Part shown: piece after piece, positions 22,341 to 33,366 of the stretch
How the letters are laid out: each line of letters starts with the position of its first letter
How positions within the stretch are numbered: the stretch's first letter is position 1
Assembly (NCBI GenBank): GCA_018873225.1
Contig: JAEILZ010000006.1
Span: 2,418,001-2,482,000, forward strand
Source of the DNA: [Phialemoniopsis] sp. UDSM-2020
Lineage: Eukaryota; Ascomycota; Sordariomycetes; Thyridiales; Thyridiaceae
Direction: 5' to 3'
Length of the DNA stretch: 64,000 nucleotides
Position numbers and translations under genes: made by a program
Notes under the pieces: generated by a model
What the model was told of the DNA's origin: nothing
Database searches by the model: none
Seen by the model: the letters and a program-made list of their open reading frames with translations, nothing else

Positions 22341-23468
22341 TCAGCTGTCTATTTGGCGCTTGCCTTTGCTGCCCTCGGCCTCTTGAGGTTTCAGCATATC
22401 GCTCTGGAGGCCGTCAAGAAAGCTGTCTGCCATCTGCTTGGCCCGCTGCTCGCCCTTCTCTTTCCGCCTGGCCTCTATCTCCCTCCGCCGAGCCTCGATC
22501 TCCGCTTTTCTTGCCTCGAGCTTCTCATCCCTCTCGCGACGGACCTGCTCCGTTCGTGCCCGCTCCTCCGTTAGGTTCTTCATCTCCTCCTGCCGCCTCT
22601 CTTCGTCCTTGCTGAATGCATAGAACCCAACGCCCTTGGTCCGTATCTCCTTGTCCGCCTCGTAGTGCGTCGCGGGCGGCGGCGTTGCGCTCCTGTCGCG
22701 CTTGGCCGCCAGCTCCTCCATTTTGTCGGCGTCGGCCGACTCAAAGGCCATCGTCTGCACGGCGTCGCCGAATATGATGCCCTCGGGGGCGCGCGGCCGC
22801 GCGCTCATGCGCTCTAGCTCGGCCAGCGACTGCTCACCGCGCTGCAGTCGGCGCTCCATGCGCAGCTTGTCCGCCGCCGTGCCCGTGCGCACGCGCCCGA
22901 ACTCATCCGTGTACTCGATGATATCGCGGTCGTTGTTGTCCTCCTCCTCCTCCTCGTCGCCGTCCTCGGAGCCAGAGCTGGAGGCGCGGTCATCGCCCGG
23001 GTGCCGCTCGGCCCATTTGCGATCAAAGTCGATGAGGGGCGCGGCCTCGCCCTCGCGCGAGGGCACGTAGTCGCCGCGCTTCATGGCGGCGTACAGGCGT
23101 GCCTTCTCCTCCATCTTGCGCCGGGCGCGCGCTCGCTCCGTCTTGTCGTCCTCTGTGCCCAGGGGGCTGCGGAGGCGCAGGCGGCGGGGGTCCCTGCTGT
23201 CTGCCTCGGCATCGGCATCGTCCCGTGGGGTGGCACCGGCCTTGCGCTTGATCTTGATGTCGCTGAAGATGTCCTTGGATTTGGAGGGGCGAGCACGCCC
23301 GGTCGTGGTGGAGGTCGGGGCTGTAGAGGTGGCGGACGAAGACCCTGCGGCTGGCTTACTCATGAGAGATGTGAGCTGCGAGGCGAAGTCCAGGGAGCTT
23401 GATATCGCCATCTCCTTCTTTTGTTTCTTTGGCGGCCGCTGGCCGTAAAGATGATCGTCCTTGCCCAT
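22341..23468 (-). CDS. CCDC174-family nuclear coiled-coil protein
   Basis: Intronless, 375 aa. Two blocks identify the family: IIEYTDEFGRVRTG (about 190-203) and KGVGFYAFSKDEERRQEEM (about 280-298). The latter is followed by a long Arg/Glu coiled coil (about 300-355) and a C-terminal basic end. The N-terminus MGKDDHLYGQRPPKKQKKE contains a likely nuclear signal. An acidic run (EDGDEEEEEDNNDRD) precedes the first block. Human CCDC174 associates with the exon-junction/splicing machinery; the fungal role is not established. The start at 23468 is the first ATG and matches the charged N-terminus. Confidence 0.82.
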   Translation of the reverse strand: MGKDDHLYGQRPPKKQKKEMAISSSLDFASQLTSLMSKPAAGSSSATSTAPTSTTTGRARPSKSKDIFSDIKIKRKAGATPRDDADAEADSRDPRRLRLRSPLGTEDDKTERARARRKMEEKARLYAAMKRGDYVPSREGEAAPLIDFDRKWAERHPGDDRASSSGSEDGDEEEEEDNNDRDIIEYTDEFGRVRTGTAADKLRMERRLQRGEQSLAELERMSARPRAPEGIIFGDAVQTMAFESADADKMEELAAKRDRSATPPPATHYEADKEIRTKGVGFYAFSKDEERRQEEMKNLTEERARTEQVRRERDEKLEARKAEIEARRREIEARRKEKGEQRAKQMADSFLDGLQSDMLKPQEAEGSKGKRQIDS

Positions 23469-24177
23469 CGTCGTTGTATGACTAGAGGAGAAGAATCAGG
23501 GAACTAGACTTGGCGCTGGATGAAGACCGGGACTCTGAAAAGGGAGAAGTCGTGTGCAATTTGAGGCACATCGAGTTTAGTTTCCATGGCAGACAAGTTG
23601 TTGCATCCGTTCTCACTAGAGAGAAGTTCAATGTTATCGAGGCTCGATAACTTGTTATCTAATCACTAGCCACCCAGGTGTTAGGTAACCATGACGCTGG
23701 AAATCCGTGCTGGCTGCTGCTGGGGTCAGCTGAAGGATGGGGATCGACAGGGCACACCCCCCTGTCTGTAGCCCCGGGCGTACGTAAACTGGGTGTCATT
23801 CCTGGCGCGCCTTCAAAAGTCTCGTGGCAATTAATGCATGCGATTTATCTCGTTATCTTTTCTCTCGGCGACAAGCAAGCATGCCACTACGTGTACCTCA
23901 GCTGTCTTGTCACCAAACGGGAGGCTCGGGCATCGTCCATTCCTGACCTCGTGTTCGCATCCCCCTTTGACAAACAGCATCTCGTGTTCCCGCCGATACT
24001 TCTATGAGAAAGCCTGTCGTTGGAAATATCTCCAACATAATGGTCCCCCTTTTTCTCAAGTGCTCAACTGGCAACCGACAACGCGCTACTCCTTGAAGCT
24101 ATTCCAAGAATCACATCCACTACATACGACAACCTCAAGCTACTGTCCATCACATCCACCACGACTCCTCTAGAGCG
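23469..24177. other. Divergent promoter region
   Basis: Shared upstream sequence of the CCDC174-like gene (-) and the small membrane-protein gene (+). No gene seen. Confidence 0.5.
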
Positions 24178-24558
24178 ATGGCGACTATCTCTGCATATAC
24201 CAGCGCTTGGAGCCAAAACCTCAGCTGGCATAGCATCTTTCCCGATACATCGACCACTCTCGTTCGCGTCATATCTGGAATATTTGTAAGACTAGGAAAG
24301 CTCCCTCGGCGTGCAAATCCATACTCATATGCGTTCTAGATCGCCCTCGGCATAGCGCTCATTCTTCCCCTGGCATCGCTGTTCGTCTTCGACATTTGCT
24401 TATGGATCTGGCGACTGTCATCTCTTGGGGTCTTTTTCAAGCGTCAGCCAGGCGATTCGCAAGGTCCTGCCAATGATACAACCCAGGAGGCAAGCACAGG
24501 CCCTAGACAACATGGGCCGAACGCCTCTACAAATTCTCATCCTGAGAAGATAATGTGA
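24178..24558 (+). CDS. Small single-pass membrane protein (two exons)
   Basis: Predicted from splice signals. Exon 24178-24285 (36 codons, MATISAYTSAWSQNLSW...) ends at GTAAGA; the intron 24286-24339 ends CTAG; exon 24340-24558 adds 72 codons and stops TGA, total 108 aa. A hydrophobic stretch spans the junction (about residues 29-60: VRVISGIF + IALGIALILPLASLFVFD, then ICLWIWRL), followed by a hydrophilic Gln/Thr/Ser tail. No family is recognised. The intron is short, phase 0, and interrupts the membrane segment. It lies tail-to-tail with homoserine dehydrogenase. Moderate confidence: the exon pair is coherent, but there is no homology support. Confidence 0.5.
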
Positions 24559-24696
24559 CAGTGTGGTCTGGTTGTTCTATTTGAATCTATTGTGGGAACA
24601 ACTGTCCAGTCATACGACTAATTTTGCTCTCAAGACACTTTTCCTGTTGCATTCAGTTCAGGCCCAACTTCGGGCCGGCAGTCCAGCAGAATCTAT

Positions 24697-25854
24697 TTAC
24701 GAGATCTGGGAGAGAACCTTCAGGAGATCCGCAGTGACACCCATAGCCGTTACCTCGCCGCCGGCGCCGGCGCCCTGGACAATCAGGGGGTTGCTGCCGT
24801 ACCGCTTAGTGTAGAAGCTGATGATATTGTCGCTGCCCTTGAGTGCGGCGATGGGGTGGGACAGGTCGAACTTCTCCAGACCGACCTTGACCGACTTGGT
24901 AGCCATGTCAATGCTGCCCACGAACCGGACAACCTTGCCCTCCTTCTGGGCCTCAGCCTTGACCTGGTCCATCTGCGAATCGAATTCCGGAAGTCTTTGC
25001 AGGAACTCGTCACCGCTTGCGACAGACTCGAGCTCCTTAGGAATAAGACTCTGGACGGGGAAGGAAGTGGGTGACTCAACAGCCAGCCCGGAAAGGCGGG
25101 CCAGAATGGTCAGCTTCCGTGCGACATCCAGGCCGTTCAGGTCGTCCCTGGGGTCAGGCTCGGTATATCCCAGATCCTTGGCCTTCTTGACCTCTGCCGA
25201 CCATTGGCCCCCGGAGCCGCTAGTAGGAGCGAAAGAGTTGAAAAGGAACGACATGGTGCCGCTGAAGACACCCTCGATCTTGGTCACCTCGTCGCCCGTC
25301 TCAACAAGATCCTTGAGGGTGCAAATGACCGGCAACCCGGCACCAACAGACGACTCGTGGTAGACTTTGGCTCCAGAGCTCTGAGCCGCGGCGAAAATAT
25401 CTTGCCAGAGCTTGTACGATCCAGAGAAAGCCTTCTTGTTTGGGGTCACGATGCTGATACCACGGCTCAGGATCAGTGGGTATGCGTCGGCAACATCTTG
25501 AGAGCTGGTGTTGTCGACGAGCACCACTTTGGAGGGAGCAGCAGCGAGGTAGTTGACGATCTCGGGGATGGAGGGAGGAGCTTGTGTCGATGCCGCAAGG
25601 TTGGAGATGGCATTGTCGACGCTGATCTCGGCGTAATCGTTGTTGAAGAGTGCCTTCTTGCTCGTGGAAATGTAGCAGAGGCTCAGCTTAGTCGTCGGTC
25701 GTCGAACGGCCAGCTGCGCAAGCTGGCCGAGGAAGCACTTTCCGACTCCTCCAGCGCCTGCAACAACTCTCGTTAGCTGACTGTTCACTGTTGCCAAGGT
25801 GCAAGGGGCATTGTTACCGATAATGGCAATGAATACTTGACCCTTCGCAGCCAT
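24697..25854 (-). CDS. HOM6: Homoserine dehydrogenase
   Basis: Reduces aspartate-beta-semialdehyde to homoserine with NAD(P)H, feeding threonine, methionine and isoleucine synthesis. Exons 25854-25818 and 25757-24697 give 365 aa. Removal of the 60-nt intron (25758-25817) restores the dinucleotide-binding start VFIAIIGAGGVGKCFLGQL. Also visible are TPNKKAFSG, the ESSVGAGLPV substrate loop and GYTEPDPRDDLNGLDVARK with the catalytic Asp/Lys. It is the monofunctional fungal type (no aspartokinase). The intron length is a multiple of three and it has no stop, so retained-intron mRNA would encode 20 extra residues inside the Rossmann glycine motif and probably an inactive enzyme. Divergent from Trm8. 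Confidence 0.95.
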   Translation of the reverse strand: MAAKGQVFIAIIGNNAPCTLATVNSQLTRVVAGAGGVGKCFLGQLAQLAVRRPTTKLSLCYISTSKKALFNNDYAEISVDNAISNLAASTQAPPSIPEIVNYLAAAPSKVVLVDNTSSQDVADAYPLILSRGISIVTPNKKAFSGSYKLWQDIFAAAQSSGAKVYHESSVGAGLPVICTLKDLVETGDEVTKIEGVFSGTMSFLFNSFAPTSGSGGQWSAEVKKAKDLGYTEPDPRDDLNGLDVARKLTILARLSGLAVESPTSFPVQSLIPKELESVASGDEFLQRLPEFDSQMDQVKAEAQKEGKVVRFVGSIDMATKSVKVGLEKFDLSHPIAALKGSDNIISFYTKRYGSNPLIVQGAGAGGEVTAMGVTADLLKVLSQIS

Positions 25855-26253
25855 TGCGTCGATGCTTGTGTCCTTACGGTAGTAAAATTTTCTGGAACGT
25901 CCCCTTAAGACAAGCTACAGTATTCGCAAGCAAAAGTTAATTGAGATGATGCCGTACTTGACAAGCCAGTTATGGTGGGGTTTAGAAATGTCCTTGAATG
26001 AATCAATGCCACCGATAGCGGGGCAGATCAGGTACCTCAGGGACGGGACCTCGCGGCAGAGATTGAAAGCGGATCTCGAAAAGATTAGTGGGCCTCACTT
26101 CTTGCGCTCAGAATCATGGGTGGCATAGCCCACTCAAGATGAACTTCATCTTTCAGCCTCGTCACAGCCTTATTCGTTTTCTTGATTCTCACACCAGATC
26201 TCTGACCTCAACAGATTATTTACCACATTCAAGGCTCGGCTTAGGAGTTCAAA
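25855..26253. promoter_or_regulatory. Bidirectional promoter, HOM6 / TRM8
   Basis: A 399-bp gap between two divergent starts must contain both promoters. I see no clear TATA box or Gcn4-type TGACTC/GAGTCA element. Confidence 0.5.
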
Positions 26254-27204
<951 letters not shown>

Positions 27205-27683
27205 GCGCAGGTATTGTAGGCGAAATGGCAGGTGGATGACTGATGCCGATACTTATGATATCCAAAGCAAGTTGAGAACACTCCAGTCGCGAGTTGATAA
27301 TAGATACAATCAGTCAAAGATTAAGAAAATCGAAGGAGACACGAGACTACGAAAAGCATCGAGATTTCGGTATACTTCAAGTTCCATACCTAGGTAGTAC
27401 AAATCAAAGACTTGAAGTGAAATACAGCAAAGCAACAGAGTCAGAGCTGCAGAGAGGTGATAATGTGCCGTGGGAATTCGTACCTCGCATGTAACATCCG
27501 TCAAGCTTAATATATGGATGCGCTATGGAGGCCCCCACATTGGTGTCATCAGCACTGCCCACAGCGCAACCCCCTGTCATATCTTGCCCATGATCGATAA
27601 ACGATAACGAAATTACACCTTTTCCACACCATACATTAAACGATAATGAAGTCAAGGGAGAGCGTGCCCGTGGAATCCAGAGT
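27205..27683. other. Intergenic
   Basis: TRM8 3' end and sorting-nexin promoter; contains a perfect TACCTAGGTA palindrome (27387-27396). No gene seen. Confidence 0.5.
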
Positions 27684-30600
27684 ATGGCCCTCAAGGGAAG
27701 AGATGTGATCCTCGCCGGGATCGCAGGTTTCGTCGCTTGGGGTTATGCCACCCACTGGGTGCCAGGGCTGCGCTTTGCCGGCTACGCCCTTGTGACAGGT
27801 GTTTCCCTAACACTACTGGCTCTCCTCTCGCTCACCCTACTCTCCTCCCGAGGCTCATTCTATCGACAGCATCGCAAGACGACCTTGCCAAACAGAGTCA
27901 CTTTCCTCGGCCGCGATGCGTGGACCCATGAGGTCGCCGCGCTGCAGGCGCGTCAACGGTACAAGAAGCAACCACTCTATGCGAGCTCACCGCGCGTTTC
28001 CCGTGCCCTCGACGATCTCCTCGAACTTATTCTCCGCGACTTTGTTCGCTCTTGGTACTCGAACATAAGCAAGAACCCCGCGTTCTCAGATGAGGTGGAC
28101 AAGACAATCCGGGTCGCTCTTGTTAACATCCGGGACCGCCTTCTCGAGATCGACTTGGCTGAGGTGCTAACCACACGCCTCGTGCCCATCCTGACGACGC
28201 ATTTCCGAGACTTCTACGATGCAGAGCGCTCGGTGCGCGGGAGAAAGCTCAACCGATCTGTGACCGAGTCTGAAGAGTTGGACTTGGCCATAGCCTCGAA
28301 GTACAAGGATGGGAAGCTGCACCCTGCCGCAAGCCTCGCCTACTCCGATCTCAAGATGGTGCAGCAGGACTATCTACGCCAGACTCTGTCAAAGGTGCTG
28401 CCGCACGTCCTTCCGCCAAAGCTCTTGGCGAGCCGACCCGTAGCTGTTATCGTCCGTGAGCTAGTGGCGTGCGCAGTGTTGTTCCCAGTCTTGCAGATCT
28501 TGTCCGAGCCAGATACGTGGAATCAAGTGATGGAGAACTATGGCCGAAGCATGCTACAAGACAGATCCACTGTCAGGAAACTACGCGCGGCTCTGGACCA
28601 GCATGCCCCGGCACCAAAGTCCGGGAAGCCCTTCGCCTTCCCTCGTCTCTCCTCGGCCGATAGCGAGAAGAAGTTCGAGAGGTTCATTCGCTCGATCCGA
28701 AAGCTCAATAACCTTTCCGACGCAAGGCGTTTTCGCAGTGAAGTGGCCAGTCAACTCAAACGCGACTCGCAACAGGAAGATGTGGATCAGGTATACTTGC
28801 GTCGTCTGGAGATGGGAAAGCGTCTGCTCGACCAGAAGGTTCAATATCTTGCTGCTGGGGGCGATCGCCGGGCTGTTATGGCGACCCCTACACCCACAAC
28901 CCCGACCGTGTCGCGACTAGAAAACGCTCCGCTGGACGAGCTTCTGCGCGATTCGTCTGGTCTTTCCTACTTCATGGAGTACATGGACCGGCAGAAACTC
29001 CTCCCACTTGTGCAATTCTGGCTTGTCGTCGACGGCTTCCGCAACCCACTGGAGAACGACGGCCCAGACGATGAAGCTTTGCCCTTGACTTTACCACCAT
29101 GGACCGATTCAGACCGCCTGGACCTTGCTCAGATCGACCAAGCCTACCTGTCTAGGCCAGAGCTCAAAGTTCCGGAATCTTCCAAGAAAGCTGTGCGAGA
29201 CTTTCTTAAGGCCGGGAAATCTGCATCCCCACAACAGTATTTCCTGGCTCGGCGAGCAATTCTTCGTTCACAGGCCGCTGTGCTTGACGAGATGCGTGAC
29301 AAATACTATCAGAGCTTCAAAAAGTCCGATCTATTCTACAAATGCCTTGCCGCTGAAGAGGCGTCAAATAATCTCCACCCAATGACTGCTCCAGAACCAG
29401 CAGCGCACCCGCCATTGAGCAGGGCATCACAGTCTTACAGCGTAAAGCCAAGTCCTGTCACACGACTCGCACCGAGGCTTCATGAAGCGGGACCTTCTAA
29501 TAGGAGAGCTGGGTCCGCAACCGATTTGAGATCATTGAACGCTCTTAATGTTGGCGGCGATCCTCTTGCGAGGCCGAGGCGATCTTTTGATGAAAACGCA
29601 GTCGTGCCGTTATTTGATGATGACGATTTCGATAACGAACCCTTGGCTGACTCGGTCCAAAGTCTTGACCAGGAGCCTGAGCAGCCCGTACCAGACACTC
29701 ATGTTGTCCAAGCGATGGAGCAGGCACTGAACAATATCATGGAAGACAGCCGACCTCCAACAGCAGAAGATCTACGCACCTCTCTTTTCACCAGCGAAGA
29801 AGCCAAATCCAGCCTGTTCTCGGGCGAAGATAACGATTCCACTAAAGCTTTCACGGACCCCAGTCGCTCTGCTCACCCGCTGACCGAAGGTGAAAAGCCA
29901 AGCTTGTCATCTCTTGGACTCGTCAGTGCCGCCTCACGTATTGGCGTCTTTGTCGATGACGACCTCTTCGGGGACGAAGATAAGCACCTATCCGACGAGC
30001 GCGAGGACGCGGATGAAGCAAAAGCAGATGACATCGAGGACGAGGTACATGAAGCTGCGCCTGGTGATCTAGGCCTTGCGGAGGCTATCTCGGCGCTCAC
30101 AAACGATATTGACCGCTTGGTCGCACAAGAAGCGGTCGTCGACTCCCTCCTTAGGAAGGCCGAGCTGACCAACAACACGGCGGAGCTTAGAATCTTACGC
30201 AAGTCCAAGGCAAGCTTGCAGAGAGAGATACGACGCAAGGAGCTTCAAAGACAACAGTATGTTGTACAGGAGAGCGATAACAGTTTATACGGACGGTCCA
30301 CGATCAGGATCACATCGATTCAAGTCGGACGGGAGGACGATGGCAGGGAGTTCGCGTTATACGTAATCGAGGTCCAGAGGAATGCGGGTGAGAAGATGCC
30401 TGCTGCCGCCTGGGTCGTGTCCCGCCGGTACAGCGAGTTTCTGGATCTCCATCAAAAACTTCGCTCCCGCTACGCCTCAGTTCGAGACTTGGACTTCCCT
30501 CGCCGTCGCATGATGATGAAGCTGCAAAGCGAGTTCCTACGCAAGCGCAGAGCAGCGTTAGAGAAATACCTACGCGCGCTTTTGCTTCTGCCCGAGGTCT

Positions 30601-31458
30601 GTCGCAGTCGGGACCTCAGGGCGTTTCTGTCTCAAAGCGTGATCGCTGAAGGCCAGGATCTCCTGGACCACCAAGATAAGAAAGACGTGATTAGTCGACT
30701 GTATGATTCAGTAACGGACGGTATGGAAGATATACTAGGCAGCATTCCGGTGCTGGATCAGTTGTCAGTCGCCGGACAGAACCTCATCGCAGCCGCCACA
30801 AGTCAGCTCAACACCATGCCGCTCAACGGCACAGAGGATAATGGCATCTCGGCGGCCGAGGCAGAAGCTGAGTTGAACGCATTCGAGGACAAGGAGCTGG
30901 AGCCGTTTGTGAAGCCGATTTGCGACATCTTTTTGGAGGTCTTTGAGCTTAACAGAGGCAACAATTGGCTGCGCGGCCGGGCAGTCGTTGTGGTCCTCCA
31001 CCAACTGCTTGGTGGAACAATCGAGCGCAAGCTGCGAGACAATCTCAAGGTGCTCGCCCAGGATGAGGCCCTCATGAAATATATCGGTCTCTTGCGGGAC
31101 AGCATGTGGCCAGGAGGGCAGTTGCAGAGGAACAAGACGCCCCGCACAGCTGCCCAGAAGTCGAGGACGAGAACCGAAGCAAGCCTCATGCTGGCGACAT
31201 TGATCCCGGACCTGGCCGGCAGTGTCGTGGGCCGCTTGAACGCTCAGGCCGCAAGCCGACGTGTCTTTGCAACCTTTAACAACAACAGACTTAAGTGAGT
31301 ACCCCCGTTGTCTCGTCCCGTAATCTCCACATCATGCTGTTCACGTTGTACATTGTACAAAGATGCTGACCTCGTCTATTTCTGCTTGCAGTGCCCATCT
31401 TGTATTCACCTTGTTGGACGAAATTATTGATATCCTGTTTAATGAAAGCTTGGTTTGA
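27684..31458 (+). CDS. MDM1: Mdm1-type sorting nexin (TM-PXA-RGS-PX-Nexin_C)
   Basis: Exons 27684-31294 and 31392-31458, 1225 aa. Two N-terminal hydrophobic segments (about 7-27 and 33-55) should anchor it in the ER. Then follow a PXA domain (about 100-290), a degenerate RGS domain (about 425-560: LRDSSGLSYFMEYMDRQ), an acidic disordered linker, a coiled coil (about 790-860), a PX domain (about 870-990: SRRYSEFLDLHQKLR, DLDFPRRRMM) and the Nexin_C domain at the end. This is the architecture of yeast Mdm1/animal Snx13-14-25, tethers of ER to vacuole/endosome and lipid droplets. The single long frame appears to stop at 31298, but GTGAGT at 31295 and TGCAG at 31390 splice in 22 more residues (NAHLVFTLLDEIIDILF...), the expected end of Nexin_C. 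Confidence 0.92.
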
Positions 31459-33366
31459 GACCATTGTCTGATTCGCATAGCAGGGCGTTGGGAGTGAATG
31501 GTCATGATGTATTGATGTTGTTATTCTTGGAAGCTGGATTAGATCGCCATGGCATAGCATATCATCAGCCGTCACTTAATGTCAAGACCTAGGAAAATTA
31601 ACGGTTCTCGAAGCCTCATCTAATCAACTCTAGTAGACGGGTTTTCTTTCTTTTGAAAGCACTTCAGTTCTTGACATCCCCTTCTCCGCCTTCCGAGGTA
31701 TCGATGTTCAAGAGATGTGAGCGAATTATTCCACCACCTCCACGTGAATATACATCAATCAGATGGTTGTCTAAGTAGGAATCAACTCAGAACCTTAGGG
31801 ATTTTATTTATGAAAATGCTCAGTTGCCAAAGCGAAGCTTACTGCGTGGCACTGCCATCCATGGATCCAAACAAGACCTGTCTATGGTAGAGCCACCGAG
31901 GCCTTATCAAATTTCCTACATCGAGCCAGAATAAAGGCTTTTACCCCAGGGTGCGCCATGCTCCCAGATACTTGTACTGCCCTTTGTATCATCAGTTGGC
32001 GAAGTATCAACCCTTGGCGAGAGGGTTATCCCACAACCTACTTATGCAAATGTGGACAAGTCATCACGTCTCGGAGAACATCTTCACCACATAGCACATT
32101 CTTTCCGCATGGCAGAATCAGGGCAACCCCGGCACGGGCCGGAATATACGAGTATCACCACCAAAGAAGGCATGGAGAAATATCAAGAGTACTTGAAGAG
32201 GAGGCAGGCAGTCTAGGACCGCTACACCAACTCGCGAACTAGAATCTCCGTCGTCATAATATAGAGAAATTTCGCGAACTTGGCGAAGTTTGCAGGTACC
32301 GAGCCAAGATGCGAGAGGATGCCTCTTGCTTGCCTCCTACACTAGCATTCATCTGGCATCGGCTCATCTTGTACAGAGTACAATATTGGCTACGAGTTTT
32401 CGCCGACCTGTGGGACAACGTAGGTGAAGAATTGGCTGAGGAGGAAAAGCTGAGGATCAAGTATGAGAAGGAGAAAGAGCAGCTTCGCACGGAGTATCTA
32501 CATGTCCTCCATCCACTTGTCCCGGCAGAATGAGGCTTGCGTGCTAGCAATACGTACTTGTCAAGGAAAAGTGATAGGCTGGGGCCGTCTGCTCGCCCCT
32601 CTTTGCTCTTTGACTTCCGTGCGGGTGTGTGACGGTTTCGGTTCCACTTGGGCGGACCGGGCGAATTAGCTGCAGCCCTGTGCCGCCTAGCTTGACTTTT
32701 GTGAACCTTGGAACTTGAGGTCGCCGCTGTTTCAGGGGTATCTTTAGTGCTCTCAAGACCGTGAAATGTACTTTACGCCGATAAGCTGTGGGAGGTACTT
32801 TCACCTTGTCTGACCAGGGACCCTGGAGAAGAAGCTCGAGCTCCTTGAAATCCCCAGAAGCACTCGAGCAGAAGCTGAGAAAAGCGGGCTGGGTGCTTTG
32901 CTCCCTCCTACTTAGTACCTTACCTCTGGTAAGCTGGGCGAACCATCACATTCCTTCTTCTCATCCATCCATCCAACCTCTGTACACCCACCACCCACCG
33001 CTTTACCTACCTACCATATCCATCATCATCGCGGCCCAACCAACAACTCGTCTCCCGTTATATCTTCCACCCGGACTTTGAGATCCTTGGTCGCACTCAT
33101 CCCATTTCCATTCCCAGTCCTGCCCTCGGACTCATTTGGACTATCCGGAGAGGCTATCGCACTTCTGCACGGTTCGTCCACCTTTCCATTGCTAGATCTG
33201 AGGCGACTATATCCGGACGACTGGCCTTTCTTTGACCGCAGCCTTGCGCCTCGATGGGCTTGCCGCCCTAAGAAATCCAAATCATCTATTTTCCGCCTCA
33301 CACCCAGGATTCCCCCCGTAACCTTACCAGAACCTGACCTTGCGCTTCAATACTAGCGTCCCCATC
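31459..33366. other. 1.9-kb intergenic
   Basis: Apart from the tentative remnant at 32111-32533, nothing convincing. The right end (32.9-33.36 kb) is a pyrimidine-rich promoter/leader for the SR-protein gene, with CCTACTTAGTACCTTACC (32907-32924) and repeated CTACC units (33003-33016). Confidence 0.5.
32111..32533 (+). pseudogene. Possible small or decayed gene (low confidence)
   Basis: From ATG 32111 a frame reads MAESGQPRHGPEYTSITT and then KEGMEKYQEYLKRRQAV before a TAG. A second frame from about 32243 to 32533 reads EKFRELGEVCRYRAKM and ends with the Lys/Glu-rich LAEEEKLRIKYEKEKEQ before a stop. Both look protein-like, but no strong GT-AG pair joins them in phase; the one that fits uses a weak GTATCA donor (about 32153) and would discard the KEGMEKYQ segment. 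It may be a spliced small gene, a gene broken by a stop and frameshift, or chance. No homology recognised. Confidence 0.2.
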
